Source: Bradyrhizobium sp. CCGB12
GTDB taxonomy: Bacteria > Pseudomonadota > Alphaproteobacteria > Rhizobiales > Xanthobacteraceae
Reading direction: 5' to 3'
DNA: 64,000 nucleotides
Assembly: GCF_024199845.1 (NCBI RefSeq)
Contig: NZ_JANADO010000001.1
Coordinates: 7,564,001-7,628,000 of the forward strand
Below the pieces are notes generated by a model. The model was not told the DNA's origin, ran no database searches, and worked only from the letters and a program-made list of their open reading frames with translations. Below, piece by piece: positions 17,825-26,694 of the stretch. Position 1 is the stretch's first letter, and every line of letters starts with the position of its first letter. Made by a program: the position numbers and the translations under genes.

Positions 17825-19114
17825 ATGGAGTTAAGTTGGGGCATTCTTGGGCCAGACATGTTGTCGACGACCCGCCGGACGCGCACCCTAGGTCTCGGTT
17901 CGGTCGTTCGAAGCTTTAATGATCTAGCCGTCCCTGGAATGGGAGGCGTTTGGTTCGGCAGACAGATAGTTCTCGCCCTGCTCGGCATTGATCTCGCGAC
18001 CGAAGCAAGAGCGCGAGGGCATAAGGTCAGTAATATTCAGGTTGCCAACGCCGTTGAAGCACTTGGATGCTGGTCCGCATTGCAGAACTCTGAGGCCGTC
18101 GATCCGCGCGTGCGAGGTCGCCGCAAATTGCAGGGGCGGGCGGATGTCTCATTTCGCAGTCTCATTCGTCCAGGCGCCTACGTCACGCAACCCATGAGGA
18201 TGGCAACCGGGCAATGCTTGTTGGCGCTCGACCTGGTCCGCTCCTCCAAAGAACGATTCAACTCATATCAATGCACGGACGAGGCGCTGCGACTGCTTGA
18301 TGTCGCATTTGAAGGGTTTTCGCCAAACCGACGTCCTGTTCGGAGCAATTTGCTCCGATGGATCGACGGCGACGCAACTTGTGTGAGCACAACTGAATCG
18401 CGTAACGCGCTGGCTTCAAACGGAGCGCTAAATGCGGCCGCGCGAGAGATTATCAAAGAACGCGTCGTTGCGTCTGATTCGTCCGGACGACGCCAAAATC
18501 TATTACTTTGGATGAATACGCTGAGTCACCCTGACGGTGGCCCGAGCACCGCAATTCGATGGGATAAGAAACCGGAATGGATCGATGAAGGGCATTGGCG
18601 CGATCTAAAGGTCGGATCTGAGTTCTTCGTTGCGCGAACTAACGCAATCTCCGTTCTAGACACAATTGAGGAGACGATCGGTGGGCTAAGCGACCGAGTG
18701 CTTGACATTGCGTATCATGTACCCCGGATAGCCGAGACAGCTATCGAAACGTTGCAACGCAGCGCGGACGCTTTCCTTAGCTCAGGCTTCGATCCTTCAC
18801 CTGAAGGCCAGGCTAGCGTCTTTTGCGCGCAATGTAGCGGGTCGGTCAAGAAGGCCGCGGTCGTGGCTTCGCTTGTCGAGCGAGATGATCGTGTGCTTCG
18901 CCTGCGTGGTACCCAAATCGTACCGGGGCCGGCATTTGTGGGTCGTGCCGCAGCTAGAACGGTCGACGATACGGACGAGACCACGTCCGAAGGGCCAATT
19001 GAGACGTTAGGTGCGTCGATCAGGTGGCCCGACGGCATTTCCTTCCGGCTGCCCAATCTTCATCTGCTGAACGCAGATCTGAAGGGCAATCTAAATCAAG
19101 TCCTTTCGTCGTAG
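17825..19114 (+). CDS. unrecognised 429-residue protein of the PLD/SNF2 operon
   Basis: I do not recognise this family. The N-terminus contains a glycine-rich stretch (LGLGSVV ... LAVPGMGGVWFGRQIV, residues about 23-50) that looks like a conserved loop. The middle is charged and helical (LLRWIDGDAT, LLLWMNTLSHPDGG), and near residue 335 there is a CAQC pair that might bind metal. There is no signal peptide, membrane segment or nuclease motif. It is the first gene of a compact operon: its stop is 10 bases before the ATG of the PLD-like gene. The tight linkage suggests a substrate-recognition or structural subunit (inference). Confidence 0.6.
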   Translation: MELSWGILGPDMLSTTRRTRTLGLGSVVRSFNDLAVPGMGGVWFGRQIVLALLGIDLATEARARGHKVSNIQVANAVEALGCWSALQNSEAVDPRVRGRRKLQGRADVSFRSLIRPGAYVTQPMRMATGQCLLALDLVRSSKERFNSYQCTDEALRLLDVAFEGFSPNRRPVRSNLLRWIDGDATCVSTTESRNALASNGALNAAAREIIKERVVASDSSGRRQNLLLWMNTLSHPDGGPSTAIRWDKKPEWIDEGHWRDLKVGSEFFVARTNAISVLDTIEETIGGLSDRVLDIAYHVPRIAETAIETLQRSADAFLSSGFDPSPEGQASVFCAQCSGSVKKAAVVASLVERDDRVLRLRGTQIVPGPAFVGRAAARTVDDTDETTSEGPIETLGASIRWPDGISFRLPNLHLLNADLKGNLNQVLSS

Positions 19115-19124
19115 GTGATTGACG

Positions 19125-21110
19125 ATGTGGAGCAGTCAAGCGGACAGGCCGCCGTCGCTAACGCAGCTATTCGAGCCACCGGACGGCTTTCGTTCGCAGT
19201 TCGGATGGTTGTGCGGGTTTTCAGCCGATACACATTTCCTGAACGACGCCGTGGAGAAGTTCACACAAAAGGTATCGCAGCAGAGAGCCTACGAGGGGAG
19301 CATCGCGATTGCTTTGATGCTCGACTCCGGCAATGCACAAATTACCTGCACAGACGTGCCTGGGTTGCTGCATCTGCCGTTGACGCGCTCTGCCGATCGG
19401 CCGTTCAATCTGCTGCACGCGAAAGTCGCGGTGCTTGGATTTCGCCATGAAGTAGACCCGCGCAGATGGATCGCACGGCTCATCGTTTCGACGGGAAACT
19501 GGACTCGCGAAACGCTTGAGCAAAGCTTAGACCTCGCTTGGACTGTGACAATTTCAAGCGATCAGCTCTCGACCCAGCTCAGTGATTCTTCAAGGCAAGT
19601 ATGCGCTGATTTCAAACAGGGTTGGGATGCCATCTTATGGCTACGACAGCAATTCGATCAGCGTGCACTCGACGCCGGATCAGAAGACCGGCTGGATTTA
19701 CGTAAATCTCTCGACGCTTGGATGGCTCTGGTCGCTTCGAAACGGCAGCTTGGTCCGGCGCGTGTGTTCGACAATCGCCGGCGCGGCCTGCTCGACCAAT
19801 TGGCCCACCTCATCCATCCCGACAACGATCAGCCTATTGCGCGAAATTACCTCGCTATGGGATCCGGTTTCTATGAGGCGGCCAGTCGCACCAACGGGGG
19901 CGTTCCCGCTGTCATCAAGGAGGCGGTCGGGATCTTGCGTCAGGCCGGCCTGCTCACCGGGCGCGCCGAAATTGATGTCTATGTCAACCAACGTAGCTGC
20001 CAGGCGATGGCATATGCTGGGGCGGCCTTTGAAGCCGAAGGATGGTCGATACGAGGGCCGGCCCATCTGAGCTGCTTCAGGGAACCCCGAGAGCTGCATG
20101 CCAAATTCATATTTGGAGCCAGCTATCGGCGCAATTCGACCCTGTGCGGCAACGCTTGGTTATACCTCGGATCCGGAAATCTCACGGGTCCTGGCTTCCT
20201 GCAGAAAGCGTCGCGTCGTGGCGGCAATTTTGAGGTCGGCGTGGTGTTAACTGAAGGCAATCTAGTCTGGGAGCGCAAGAAGGGCGACAAATCATCCTTG
20301 GCCGTGACTGACGTTTTGCCGCTGCAATGGTCCGAAAAGTTCGAGTCGACATCTGATGCATTGCTTGAAGGCTTGGGGATGGAGGAGCGTGGCGACGCCT
20401 ACGTCTCTGCACCAGTCGCATTCTTGATTTGGCGGTCAAATCGGGATCAGTCAGGAGGTGTTGTCTTTACTTCCGACGATATCGTTGAAGAGTTTGCCGT
20501 TTTCGACGGCGACGTCGCGTGTCACATGGAGCCCGGCAATCATTTCGTTTGGCTCAGCGCTAAGCCCGCACAAGTGCTTATTCGCTGGGGACTCGGCGAC
20601 CAGGCGGGTGCGGCATATGTTCCAGTCTTGGATGAGTTTGGCCGATTGGCCGGAGCAGAACTCAAGCCGGTTGATGTCGATCAAGCCTGGTCCATGCTGT
20701 CGTCATTCCCCGAGTCGCCAGAAATCGATGATCTGCCTATTGTAGAGCCGGATCCAGGGCAGGGCCACGCGCCTTCTTCGGCAGCTGTCGGAGCGGCTCA
20801 ATACCCCATCAGACAGCTGATGGAGCTCATGGAAAACATAGCGAGCAAGCAGACAGCCATGGATCGCGAAAGTTGGCCGGCTTGGTGTAATCGACTGGAG
20901 CAATCTCTTACATTGGCCGCCAACAGCGCTGTGGTCGTTGCGAGCCGAGCGCTTGGTTTGAATCTTCTCTCGCCGCTATGGGCGGCACCGTTTCGGCCGA
21001 CGTTCTGCAACCGACCGGGTAGCGCAGAAGCAACTCGCTATGAGGACACCCTTCGTCGAATCGAAGACGCTTGGAAGATCTCGACCTTGGACAGATTGGG
21101 AGTGGGATAA
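19125..21110 (+). CDS. PLD-superfamily protein with Tdp1-like HxK...N motifs
   Basis: 661 residues with two active-site halves. The first reads LLHAKVAV (H98, K100), then VSTGNWT (N125). The second is ELHAKFIF (H325, K327), then LGSGNLTGPGF (N352). Each half has HxK followed about 25 residues on by a Ser/Thr-Gly-Asn loop, not the compact HxK(x4)D of ordinary PLD nucleases. This is the arrangement of tyrosyl-DNA phosphodiesterase Tdp1. The chemistry should use a covalent phospho-histidine intermediate on DNA or RNA ends. The C-terminal third is unassigned. ATG at 19125 is chosen over a TTG six bases earlier. The stop overlaps the helicase start (TAATG). Action together with that helicase is inferred. 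Confidence 0.78.
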   Translation: MWSSQADRPPSLTQLFEPPDGFRSQFGWLCGFSADTHFLNDAVEKFTQKVSQQRAYEGSIAIALMLDSGNAQITCTDVPGLLHLPLTRSADRPFNLLHAKVAVLGFRHEVDPRRWIARLIVSTGNWTRETLEQSLDLAWTVTISSDQLSTQLSDSSRQVCADFKQGWDAILWLRQQFDQRALDAGSEDRLDLRKSLDAWMALVASKRQLGPARVFDNRRRGLLDQLAHLIHPDNDQPIARNYLAMGSGFYEAASRTNGGVPAVIKEAVGILRQAGLLTGRAEIDVYVNQRSCQAMAYAGAAFEAEGWSIRGPAHLSCFREPRELHAKFIFGASYRRNSTLCGNAWLYLGSGNLTGPGFLQKASRRGGNFEVGVVLTEGNLVWERKKGDKSSLAVTDVLPLQWSEKFESTSDALLEGLGMEERGDAYVSAPVAFLIWRSNRDQSGGVVFTSDDIVEEFAVFDGDVACHMEPGNHFVWLSAKPAQVLIRWGLGDQAGAAYVPVLDEFGRLAGAELKPVDVDQAWSMLSSFPESPEIDDLPIVEPDPGQGHAPSSAAVGAAQYPIRQLMELMENIASKQTAMDRESWPAWCNRLEQSLTLAANSAVVVASRALGLNLLSPLWAAPFRPTFCNRPGSAEATRYEDTLRRIEDAWKISTLDRLGVG

Positions 21111-23707
21111 TGCATGCGACCTTCGAGGGCTGGCATGTTGTCGCGCACAAGCTGAGAGAGATCGCGAGAAGCGACGCTGCTCGCTTTAATGACGGTCAGG
21201 TGGCAACCATCAATGCTATCAGCGAACGCATCGCCGCGAACGGACTTATTCTTGCCGATGAGGTCGGGATGGGAAAGACGCGTGTCGCCGTTGCGGTCAT
21301 TCGCGCTGTCACCGAGGCCGGCGGCCGTGTCGCCATCATCGTCCCGCCAGGACTGGGATTCCAGTGGGGTGATGAGCTATCCGCTGGTGGGATCCAGGAC
21401 ACGCCATCGCTTCTTCGAAGTTTCGATGCCTATTTGACCGCATGGCGCTCGGACGTTCCAGTTGCCGTCAAACCTTGGTTCGATCGCAGCGTAGTGCTCA
21501 TCTCTCACGCATTCTCCAATTGGCGTTTGCGCGAGACGAGCAAAATGGAAAGGTGGGCCCTTTTCCCTGCGCTTTACTGCGAATGGAGAAAGCAAACGCG
21601 CGGCAGATATCCGCGCGGCTATTATGAAAGTGAGCACTATCCCGGTCCGCAGATTCGCGCAGCGGCGCAGAGCATTTGCAGTAACGCATCTGCTCAAAGT
21701 GACCAATCGCGTCAGCTGCTTGAAGAAATATGCGCGGTAATGCCTTGGCCCGAGGCCATGTCAGGCGCAGGGTACGGCAGGTCTGAGCCGTTGAGACCGC
21801 TTCTCGAAAAAGCGGTTGGGCTTGGGCTTGGACTGTTCGATTTGGTCATCCTCGATGAGGCCCATAAGAGCCGGCATGATGATAGTGTTCTCTCAAGGCA
21901 GTTGAACAGTATCGTCCAGAAGTCCAGAACAGCAAGAGTTCTTGCGATGACGGCGACACCAGTCGAACTCGACACGAGCCAATGGTGTCAAATATTACAA
22001 CGAATCGCAGTTGAACCGTCCGCGATGGAGCAGATTGAGAACAGCATCAAGTCATATGCAGATGCAGTTAAGCGCGTACGCTTTGTCTGGAAGACGAGCG
22101 AAGACGCGCGAGCTGCCTACCAAAAGGCCGCTCGCACATTTGAGACGGCCCTGAAGCCATACTTACTTAGGCGGGATAAGCGAGAAGACTCCGCAGTAAT
22201 GGCGTTCAAGAAGGCTGCCGGGGGGGAAGTTGATCTCTATCGATCCGAAAAGGAGATCAGAGTGCGCGTCGATGATCTCAATGTCAGTTGGAAGAAAGTA
22301 GTGTGCGCAGCCGAGGCGCTTTCTTTCGTTGCCACCGGGGCCGCGACGCCATTTTCGAAGCGCTTACGCCTCACGATAGGGACTGGTCACGGCATTGGAA
22401 ACGTCGTGGATTCGTTGCATCGAATCGAAACTGACTCGCCGCAGAATGCCGAAGATCAAGCCACGACGGAGCACCTCAACGAATACGGTCAAGACACGCG
22501 AGTATCAGAAGATAGGGCGCAGTGGTGGCTCAATGTGCTCAAAGCCGCTGCTCCAGGCGGTGAAGGCGGCTTATTTCAGCATCCGGCCATTTTGGCGGCG
22601 GTTTCTGCTATTGAAGCCTACACCGACGCAGGCGAAAAAGTGCTTGTTTTTGGCCGATACACGAAACCACTGCGCGCTCTCACCGAGCTGTTGAATGCGA
22701 GAGAGATGTTGCGCTGTCTAAGTACTGGAAAGCTATGGCCCCAGTCCAAGGTGGTGAGCGGCTCGGAGCGTGACGAATGGGCTGCGATAAGGGTGGCGCA
22801 TGCGCAGATGGCGTGCGCGTTCGGCGTCGACGAGGTCGATATGATGCTCGACGCTCAATACCGAAAACTGGAAACACGCCGAGAGTTTCTGCGGGGTTCT
22901 TTGTTTCAAGCCGTGGACGAGAGCCGCTTTCCAATGACAGACGATGAAGCGCGGCTGTTCGAGCGAGCGAAGAACGCGCCCGATGTAACAAAGGCGCTTA
23001 TCGCAAGGGCGGTCGACGAACTTATCGACGGATCCACTGAGCCGGATCTAGGGCAATGCGCGGAAGCGTTTATCGAATTCCTGAGGGCTCTCCGCGACCG
23101 AGATGAGGGAGATCACAATGGAGATGGAATTCTCGATGAGGAGGAGATCGATGCCTTGTGGCGCGATATCGAAGCGAGAATCCACGATGAGTACCGCGCT
23201 CAAAGTGGGACATTCGCAAGCTTGATGCATGGCGAAACAAAGCTGACAACCAGGCGAACGCTTCAACTGGCTTTTAATCGGCCGAGTAGCTATCGCCGCG
23301 TGCTTGTCGCCCAATCGATGGTCGGCCGGGAAGGCCTCAATTTGCATCAGGCCTGTCGATCGATTGTCTTGCTGCACGCCGAATGGAACCCGGGAGTCGT
23401 CGAGCAGCAGATCGGGAGGATTGATCGCGTTGGTAGCCACTGGTCAAAGCAACTTGCTCAAGCACTGAAAGACGGCGACATGCCTTTGCCGCAGATCGAG
23501 GTGCGGCCTGTCATTTTCGAGGGGACGTATGACGAGCATCACTGGACTGTGTTGCAGCAACGATGGGATGATTTGCGAGCTCAGTTGCATGGGGTTGTGG
23601 TCCCTCAACGGCAGCGAAAGACAGACGATCCTGCCGAGAGTAGTATTATTAAGGAGCTGGACCGATCGGGACCAAATTTCTCACCTACGATCTTGCGTTA
23701 CCCGTGA
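21110..23707 (+). CDS. SNF2-like superfamily 2 helicase/translocase
   Basis: 865 residues with both helicase lobes: Walker A LADEVGMGKT (48-57), VILDEAHKSRH (DEAH 249-252), LAMTATPVEL (III), and a C-terminal lobe with SMVGREGLNLHQA (V) and QQIGRIDRVGS (VI). The LADEVGMGKT and QxxGRxxR forms are typical of SNF2-like enzymes. A long insertion, including an acidic segment (EGDHNGDGILDEEEID), separates the lobes. The ATG at 21110 shares its A with the stop of the PLD-like gene, so translation is coupled. No methylase is nearby, which argues against a standard DISARM set. Confidence 0.87.
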   Translation: MHATFEGWHVVAHKLREIARSDAARFNDGQVATINAISERIAANGLILADEVGMGKTRVAVAVIRAVTEAGGRVAIIVPPGLGFQWGDELSAGGIQDTPSLLRSFDAYLTAWRSDVPVAVKPWFDRSVVLISHAFSNWRLRETSKMERWALFPALYCEWRKQTRGRYPRGYYESEHYPGPQIRAAAQSICSNASAQSDQSRQLLEEICAVMPWPEAMSGAGYGRSEPLRPLLEKAVGLGLGLFDLVILDEAHKSRHDDSVLSRQLNSIVQKSRTARVLAMTATPVELDTSQWCQILQRIAVEPSAMEQIENSIKSYADAVKRVRFVWKTSEDARAAYQKAARTFETALKPYLLRRDKREDSAVMAFKKAAGGEVDLYRSEKEIRVRVDDLNVSWKKVVCAAEALSFVATGAATPFSKRLRLTIGTGHGIGNVVDSLHRIETDSPQNAEDQATTEHLNEYGQDTRVSEDRAQWWLNVLKAAAPGGEGGLFQHPAILAAVSAIEAYTDAGEKVLVFGRYTKPLRALTELLNAREMLRCLSTGKLWPQSKVVSGSERDEWAAIRVAHAQMACAFGVDEVDMMLDAQYRKLETRREFLRGSLFQAVDESRFPMTDDEARLFERAKNAPDVTKALIARAVDELIDGSTEPDLGQCAEAFIEFLRALRDRDEGDHNGDGILDEEEIDALWRDIEARIHDEYRAQSGTFASLMHGETKLTTRRTLQLAFNRPSSYRRVLVAQSMVGREGLNLHQACRSIVLLHAEWNPGVVEQQIGRIDRVGSHWSKQLAQALKDGDMPLPQIEVRPVIFEGTYDEHHWTVLQQRWDDLRAQLHGVVVPQRQRKTDDPAESSIIKELDRSGPNFSPTILRYP

Positions 23708-23737
23708 ATTGAGTATCCGCGCAAACACATCGATCGG

Positions 23738-24955
23738 CTAAGAGTGAGATGATTTGCCAGAAGATGCAAAGCCGTGAAGCTTGCGGTGATGGTCTAGGTA
23801 GCGTTGGTGCCGAGAGCTCAGCTTTGCAATCGATAACTGTGGACCTATTCCGAAACAGCGAAGGCTTTGGTCGGTCAATCTGCTTGAAATCAGAATGGAT
23901 CCGTTCTCGTCGAACGAGATGAATCCACGATCAAACAGCCCATCGATGTGGACGGCAAGCAGGAGGCCATTGTCGGGGTCGAGACGTTCGGTGGAAGTCG
24001 CTTCACACCAAGGCTTGATATGCGACGCGCGAAGAAGCTCCGGGATTGCTAGGCCGGTCAGCGCGCACCGGGCGCCCCAGACGTCCAAAAGGTCGCGACG
24101 AAAGTTTTGCTGACCCAACCTCACGGCGCGCATAGCTTCGGTCTCGGTCCGTGGATCGATGTCCATCTGATCCGCGCTCTCGACTGAAGGTGTGATGGGC
24201 ATGCCCTCAAGTGTCTCAACGAAGCGTCTGAAGGCCTGCTGGGATGCGAAGCCAAAATCGACGCCATATGGAATCGGTGCCTTGCCCGACCAAATTCGCT
24301 TTGGGAAGGCTCGCATAGTCGAGTTGTGATAAAATAAACTTCGATTTTCTCGTTGAACGCCAGGTATCTGCATTAGAGCCGTGACCCCTTCCTCGTAAGC
24401 TGGGTCGACGACCAGGACGGACCTGTTGCTATCGAATTTAATGTAGAGCGTGGTGAGGCCGCGGGTTGCGCGTCGCGTCTTAACGCCGGTTGGAGCGAGG
24501 TCGAAGCCAGCCGTGATCAACTCTTCACAGAGCAGATCTCTGCTCAGTTCATTGGCCATCGCGCGGGCGGGGGGCGGGTCGAAAGACCAGTGCACGACGA
24601 CCGGCGTGGTATCTTCCATATGACTGGCCCACGCGCGGCCTGCATAAGTAAACGGCAAGCGGTCCGCAGATCGATGGAAGATATGCGTCGGCGAAGAGCC
24701 TTCCGAAATGGCGCGCATCAAGGGTTGGGAGAGATTTGAGCGGTTTTTGGCGGACCAGACGAGTCGCTGGCCGTCCCAGCGGTTCGGGTAATCGTGGCCG
24801 GTTCGTCCAGCTGAGTCGACGTTGCAGAATACAAAGAGTTCGTTATCGAATCGCGTATAGCCGGTGGCCCAATCGCCGCCTCGTCGATCTCCGGGCACGC
24901 CAAGAAGGTCCTGAATCTGCGTCCGTGTATATTGCGCGCCCACCTCAAAGTCCAT
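23738..24955 (-). CDS. HNH endonuclease with N-terminal DUF3427-like domain (McrA-type)
   Basis: The 405-residue protein ends in an HNH_2-type nuclease: CALTGLAIPELLRASHIKPW, then DPDNGLLLAVHIDGLFDRG. The N-terminal half contains FVFCNVDSAGRTGHDYPNRW and HIFHRS ... FTYAGRA, a pattern I associate with DUF3427-like domains in restriction-like proteins; substrate recognition is inferred. The open frame extends to 25135, but GGAGG sits four bases before the ATG at 24955, so the shorter start is chosen. It is convergent with the SNF2 helicase gene, 30 bases apart, so it is a neighbour and not part of that operon. A type IV (modification-dependent) restriction role is likely. Confidence 0.75.
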   Translation of the reverse strand: MDFEVGAQYTRTQIQDLLGVPGDRRGGDWATGYTRFDNELFVFCNVDSAGRTGHDYPNRWDGQRLVWSAKNRSNLSQPLMRAISEGSSPTHIFHRSADRLPFTYAGRAWASHMEDTTPVVVHWSFDPPPARAMANELSRDLLCEELITAGFDLAPTGVKTRRATRGLTTLYIKFDSNRSVLVVDPAYEEGVTALMQIPGVQRENRSLFYHNSTMRAFPKRIWSGKAPIPYGVDFGFASQQAFRRFVETLEGMPITPSVESADQMDIDPRTETEAMRAVRLGQQNFRRDLLDVWGARCALTGLAIPELLRASHIKPWCEATSTERLDPDNGLLLAVHIDGLFDRGFISFDENGSILISSRLTDQSLRCFGIGPQLSIAKLSSRHQRYLDHHRKLHGFASSGKSSHS

Positions 24956-25151
24956 TTTGCCTCCAGAGGTCCGTTTTGCCGATCCGCTTGGTATTCTCCT
25001 AGAAAGCGATCGACGACAATGCAATGCGCGCTGTAGACGTGGCTGCTGCAAGGCTGTGAGGCGTCGAGACCATAAACGCGGATTGTCGAAGTGGGTGGTT
25101 GGGATTTCAAAGAAGGTGGTCAGCGCATACTGCACTGCGGCATGTGCAATA

Positions 25152-25175
25152 TTCCATAACGACGCATACGCGAAT
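25152..25175 (+). repeat. island repeat, copy 4
   Basis: TTCCATAAC, gacgcatac and GCGAAT: both fixed blocks are identical to copy 3 and the 9-base spacing is kept, while the spacer and upstream hairpin are not. It is the last copy seen before the recombinase operon. Confidence 0.5.
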
Positions 25176-25522
25176 GCTGCTCGTCAAAAATGCTTGGCAG
25201 CAAGAAGCCCGAGCAGAACTGTGCCCGAGACGGCGGATACTGCGACCATATTAATTAGGTTTTGCGTGGCCACCGATAGCATCGATGCCGCGGAGGACGG
25301 CAACGAGTTCGCTTTTGATTTCTCGCGTTTTGGCCTTTGTGGCGTTGTTTTTGCAGACATTGCATTTCCGAGATGGCGGGCCAGGCCGCCATGCGGTCTG
25401 ACCCTGACGCGTCCCTGTCGGGATTTGTCCCCGATCTGAAGCCACCATTGCATGCTCGCGGACGAGAAAGCTTAAGAGGTCTGGTAAACCAAAAACAGAC
25501 GGGAACTGATGGTTTATGAATT

Positions 25523-25538
25523 CGCGACACGTGTCGCG
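25523..25538. promoter_or_regulatory. 16-base perfect palindrome with CACGTG core (possible ParB-like site)
   Basis: CGCGACACGTGTCGCG is perfectly self-complementary and shares the central CACGTG with classical parS. It lies about 235 bases beyond the 3' end of the two ParB-like genes. A related site at 29692 lies on the other side of the operon. Use as a binding site for those proteins is inferred. Confidence 0.4.
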
Positions 25539-25773
25539 CGGGAAGCCCCGAGTTTCTGCAATATCGTTGATCATATCAAACTCACGGCAGCGTGTCAGCG
25601 CGCGCCGGTACCGCACGTTGACACGTCACCGCTCTATCCGGCCAGCGAAAGCTCGGCCGGCCTGATGGGCTCCGGACGGGTTCGCCGCCATCCCCATCGC
25701 CGCAATTGATCCGCCCCAGCGTGCGGCTTCTCCTGCGGTCCCCGCGCTTAAAGGGTCCGGGTCCCCGAAAGCC

Positions 25774-26694
25774 TTAAGCCGCCTCGCTCGGCAGCGTCGA
25801 CGTCATTTCGGCAATCTTCTGAAACTCGACAAATAGCTCAGGCTGATATTGCTCGAGATATCGCCCCACGCGGTCGTTGGTGACCAACTTGCGGAGATAC
25901 CCCTTGACCACCGTCAGATGGAGGTGATCTTGGCCGTACAAGTCTTGGATCGAAGATATCGCTTCCTGCAATCGTGAGAGTTCGCGTTCCATGCGGGCAA
26001 TAGCTTCGGCGGTCATGCCCTTCAACCGCTTTGGCGTCTGTGGCGTGACCAGCTGGGCCTGGGGAGTGCCGGCCAATAGAGCAGACGCATAACTAACCGA
26101 AAAATTGTTGGCATTGATGAGGAGTTCGGTGGCCTCTATCTGACGCAGGGGGCTCATCTTACGAAGAACATCAAAGACGGCTAGAGGACACATCCGGTCC
26201 TTTAATAGGCCAACGACCTCCCCGCATATCCCGTCAAGCAGTTGCGCCTTACGGGATATGCTGCGGACCTTGATGTCCAGGGCCCGCGCTATCTTTTCCT
26301 TAGGGACATTGCGCTCGATCGCTTTGGCGATCATTCGCTGCTCCTGAATCGGAGACAACCGGCTAATGCGTTTGTTGTAGGTAAACGCTTCATCATCAGT
26401 CGAGATCAGGCATTCCACCTCACTCTCCCCCAGGTCGCGAAGCGCTTCGATTCGCAAATGGCCATCAAGCAACAGGTAGGAGTTGGGATTCCTTCTGTCC
26501 TGAATGACGACGGGCGGTTCGACTAGTCCGATCTCGCGAATAGACGCCGCAATCTGACGATATTTTTGAGTGGATTTCGTAGCTTTCTCGATCACCTTGA
26601 CCGGCAAGATCGAAGCGATCTGCACCATCACGAAATCGGCGCCAAAAGCCTGGGTGATCTTGTTTGAGGAGCTGGTATCGACTGGTTTGCTCAT
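25774..26694 (-). CDS. ParB/RepB-like DNA-binding protein (second of two)
   Basis: 306 residues. The N-terminal half is a ParB-like domain with REIGLVEPPVV and LLLDGHLRIEALRDLGE (the GHxR nucleotide-binding box), then a helix-turn-helix region (KEKIARALDIKVRSISRKAQL). The C-terminal part resembles the plasmid-partition RepB C-terminal domain. Its start overlaps the end of the preceding parB-like gene by four bases (ATGA). No ParA partner is encoded, so classical segregation is unlikely. A role in binding element DNA or controlling the recombinase encoded upstream is inferred. Confidence 0.8.
   Translation of the reverse strand: MSKPVDTSSSNKITQAFGADFVMVQIASILPVKVIEKATKSTQKYRQIAASIREIGLVEPPVVIQDRRNPNSYLLLDGHLRIEALRDLGESEVECLISTDDEAFTYNKRISRLSPIQEQRMIAKAIERNVPKEKIARALDIKVRSISRKAQLLDGICGEVVGLLKDRMCPLAVFDVLRKMSPLRQIEATELLINANNFSVSYASALLAGTPQAQLVTPQTPKRLKGMTAEAIARMERELSRLQEAISSIQDLYGQDHLHLTVVKGYLRKLVTNDRVGRYLEQYQPELFVEFQKIAEMTSTLPSEAA

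Larger units (their letters stand above)
24956..25773. other. 818-base region: repeat copy 4, palindrome, two doubtful small frames
   Basis: The region holds island repeat copy 4 (25152-25175) and a 16-base palindrome (25523-25538). Two overlapping minus-strand frames are possible small genes. One is 25184-25360, 58 residues starting MSAKTTPQRPKREK and ending in a hydrophobic segment (AVSAVSGTVLLGLLAA), a possible membrane microprotein. The other is 25251-25574 or longer, containing a CNVC pair. They exclude each other where they overlap, neither has a good ribosome binding site, and I cannot decide between them. Confidence 0.4.

Noticed and set aside
19125..23707. DISARM system
   Set aside because: PLD-like and SNF2-like genes are present, but there is no methylase and no DUF1998 protein, and the PLD motifs are of a different type.
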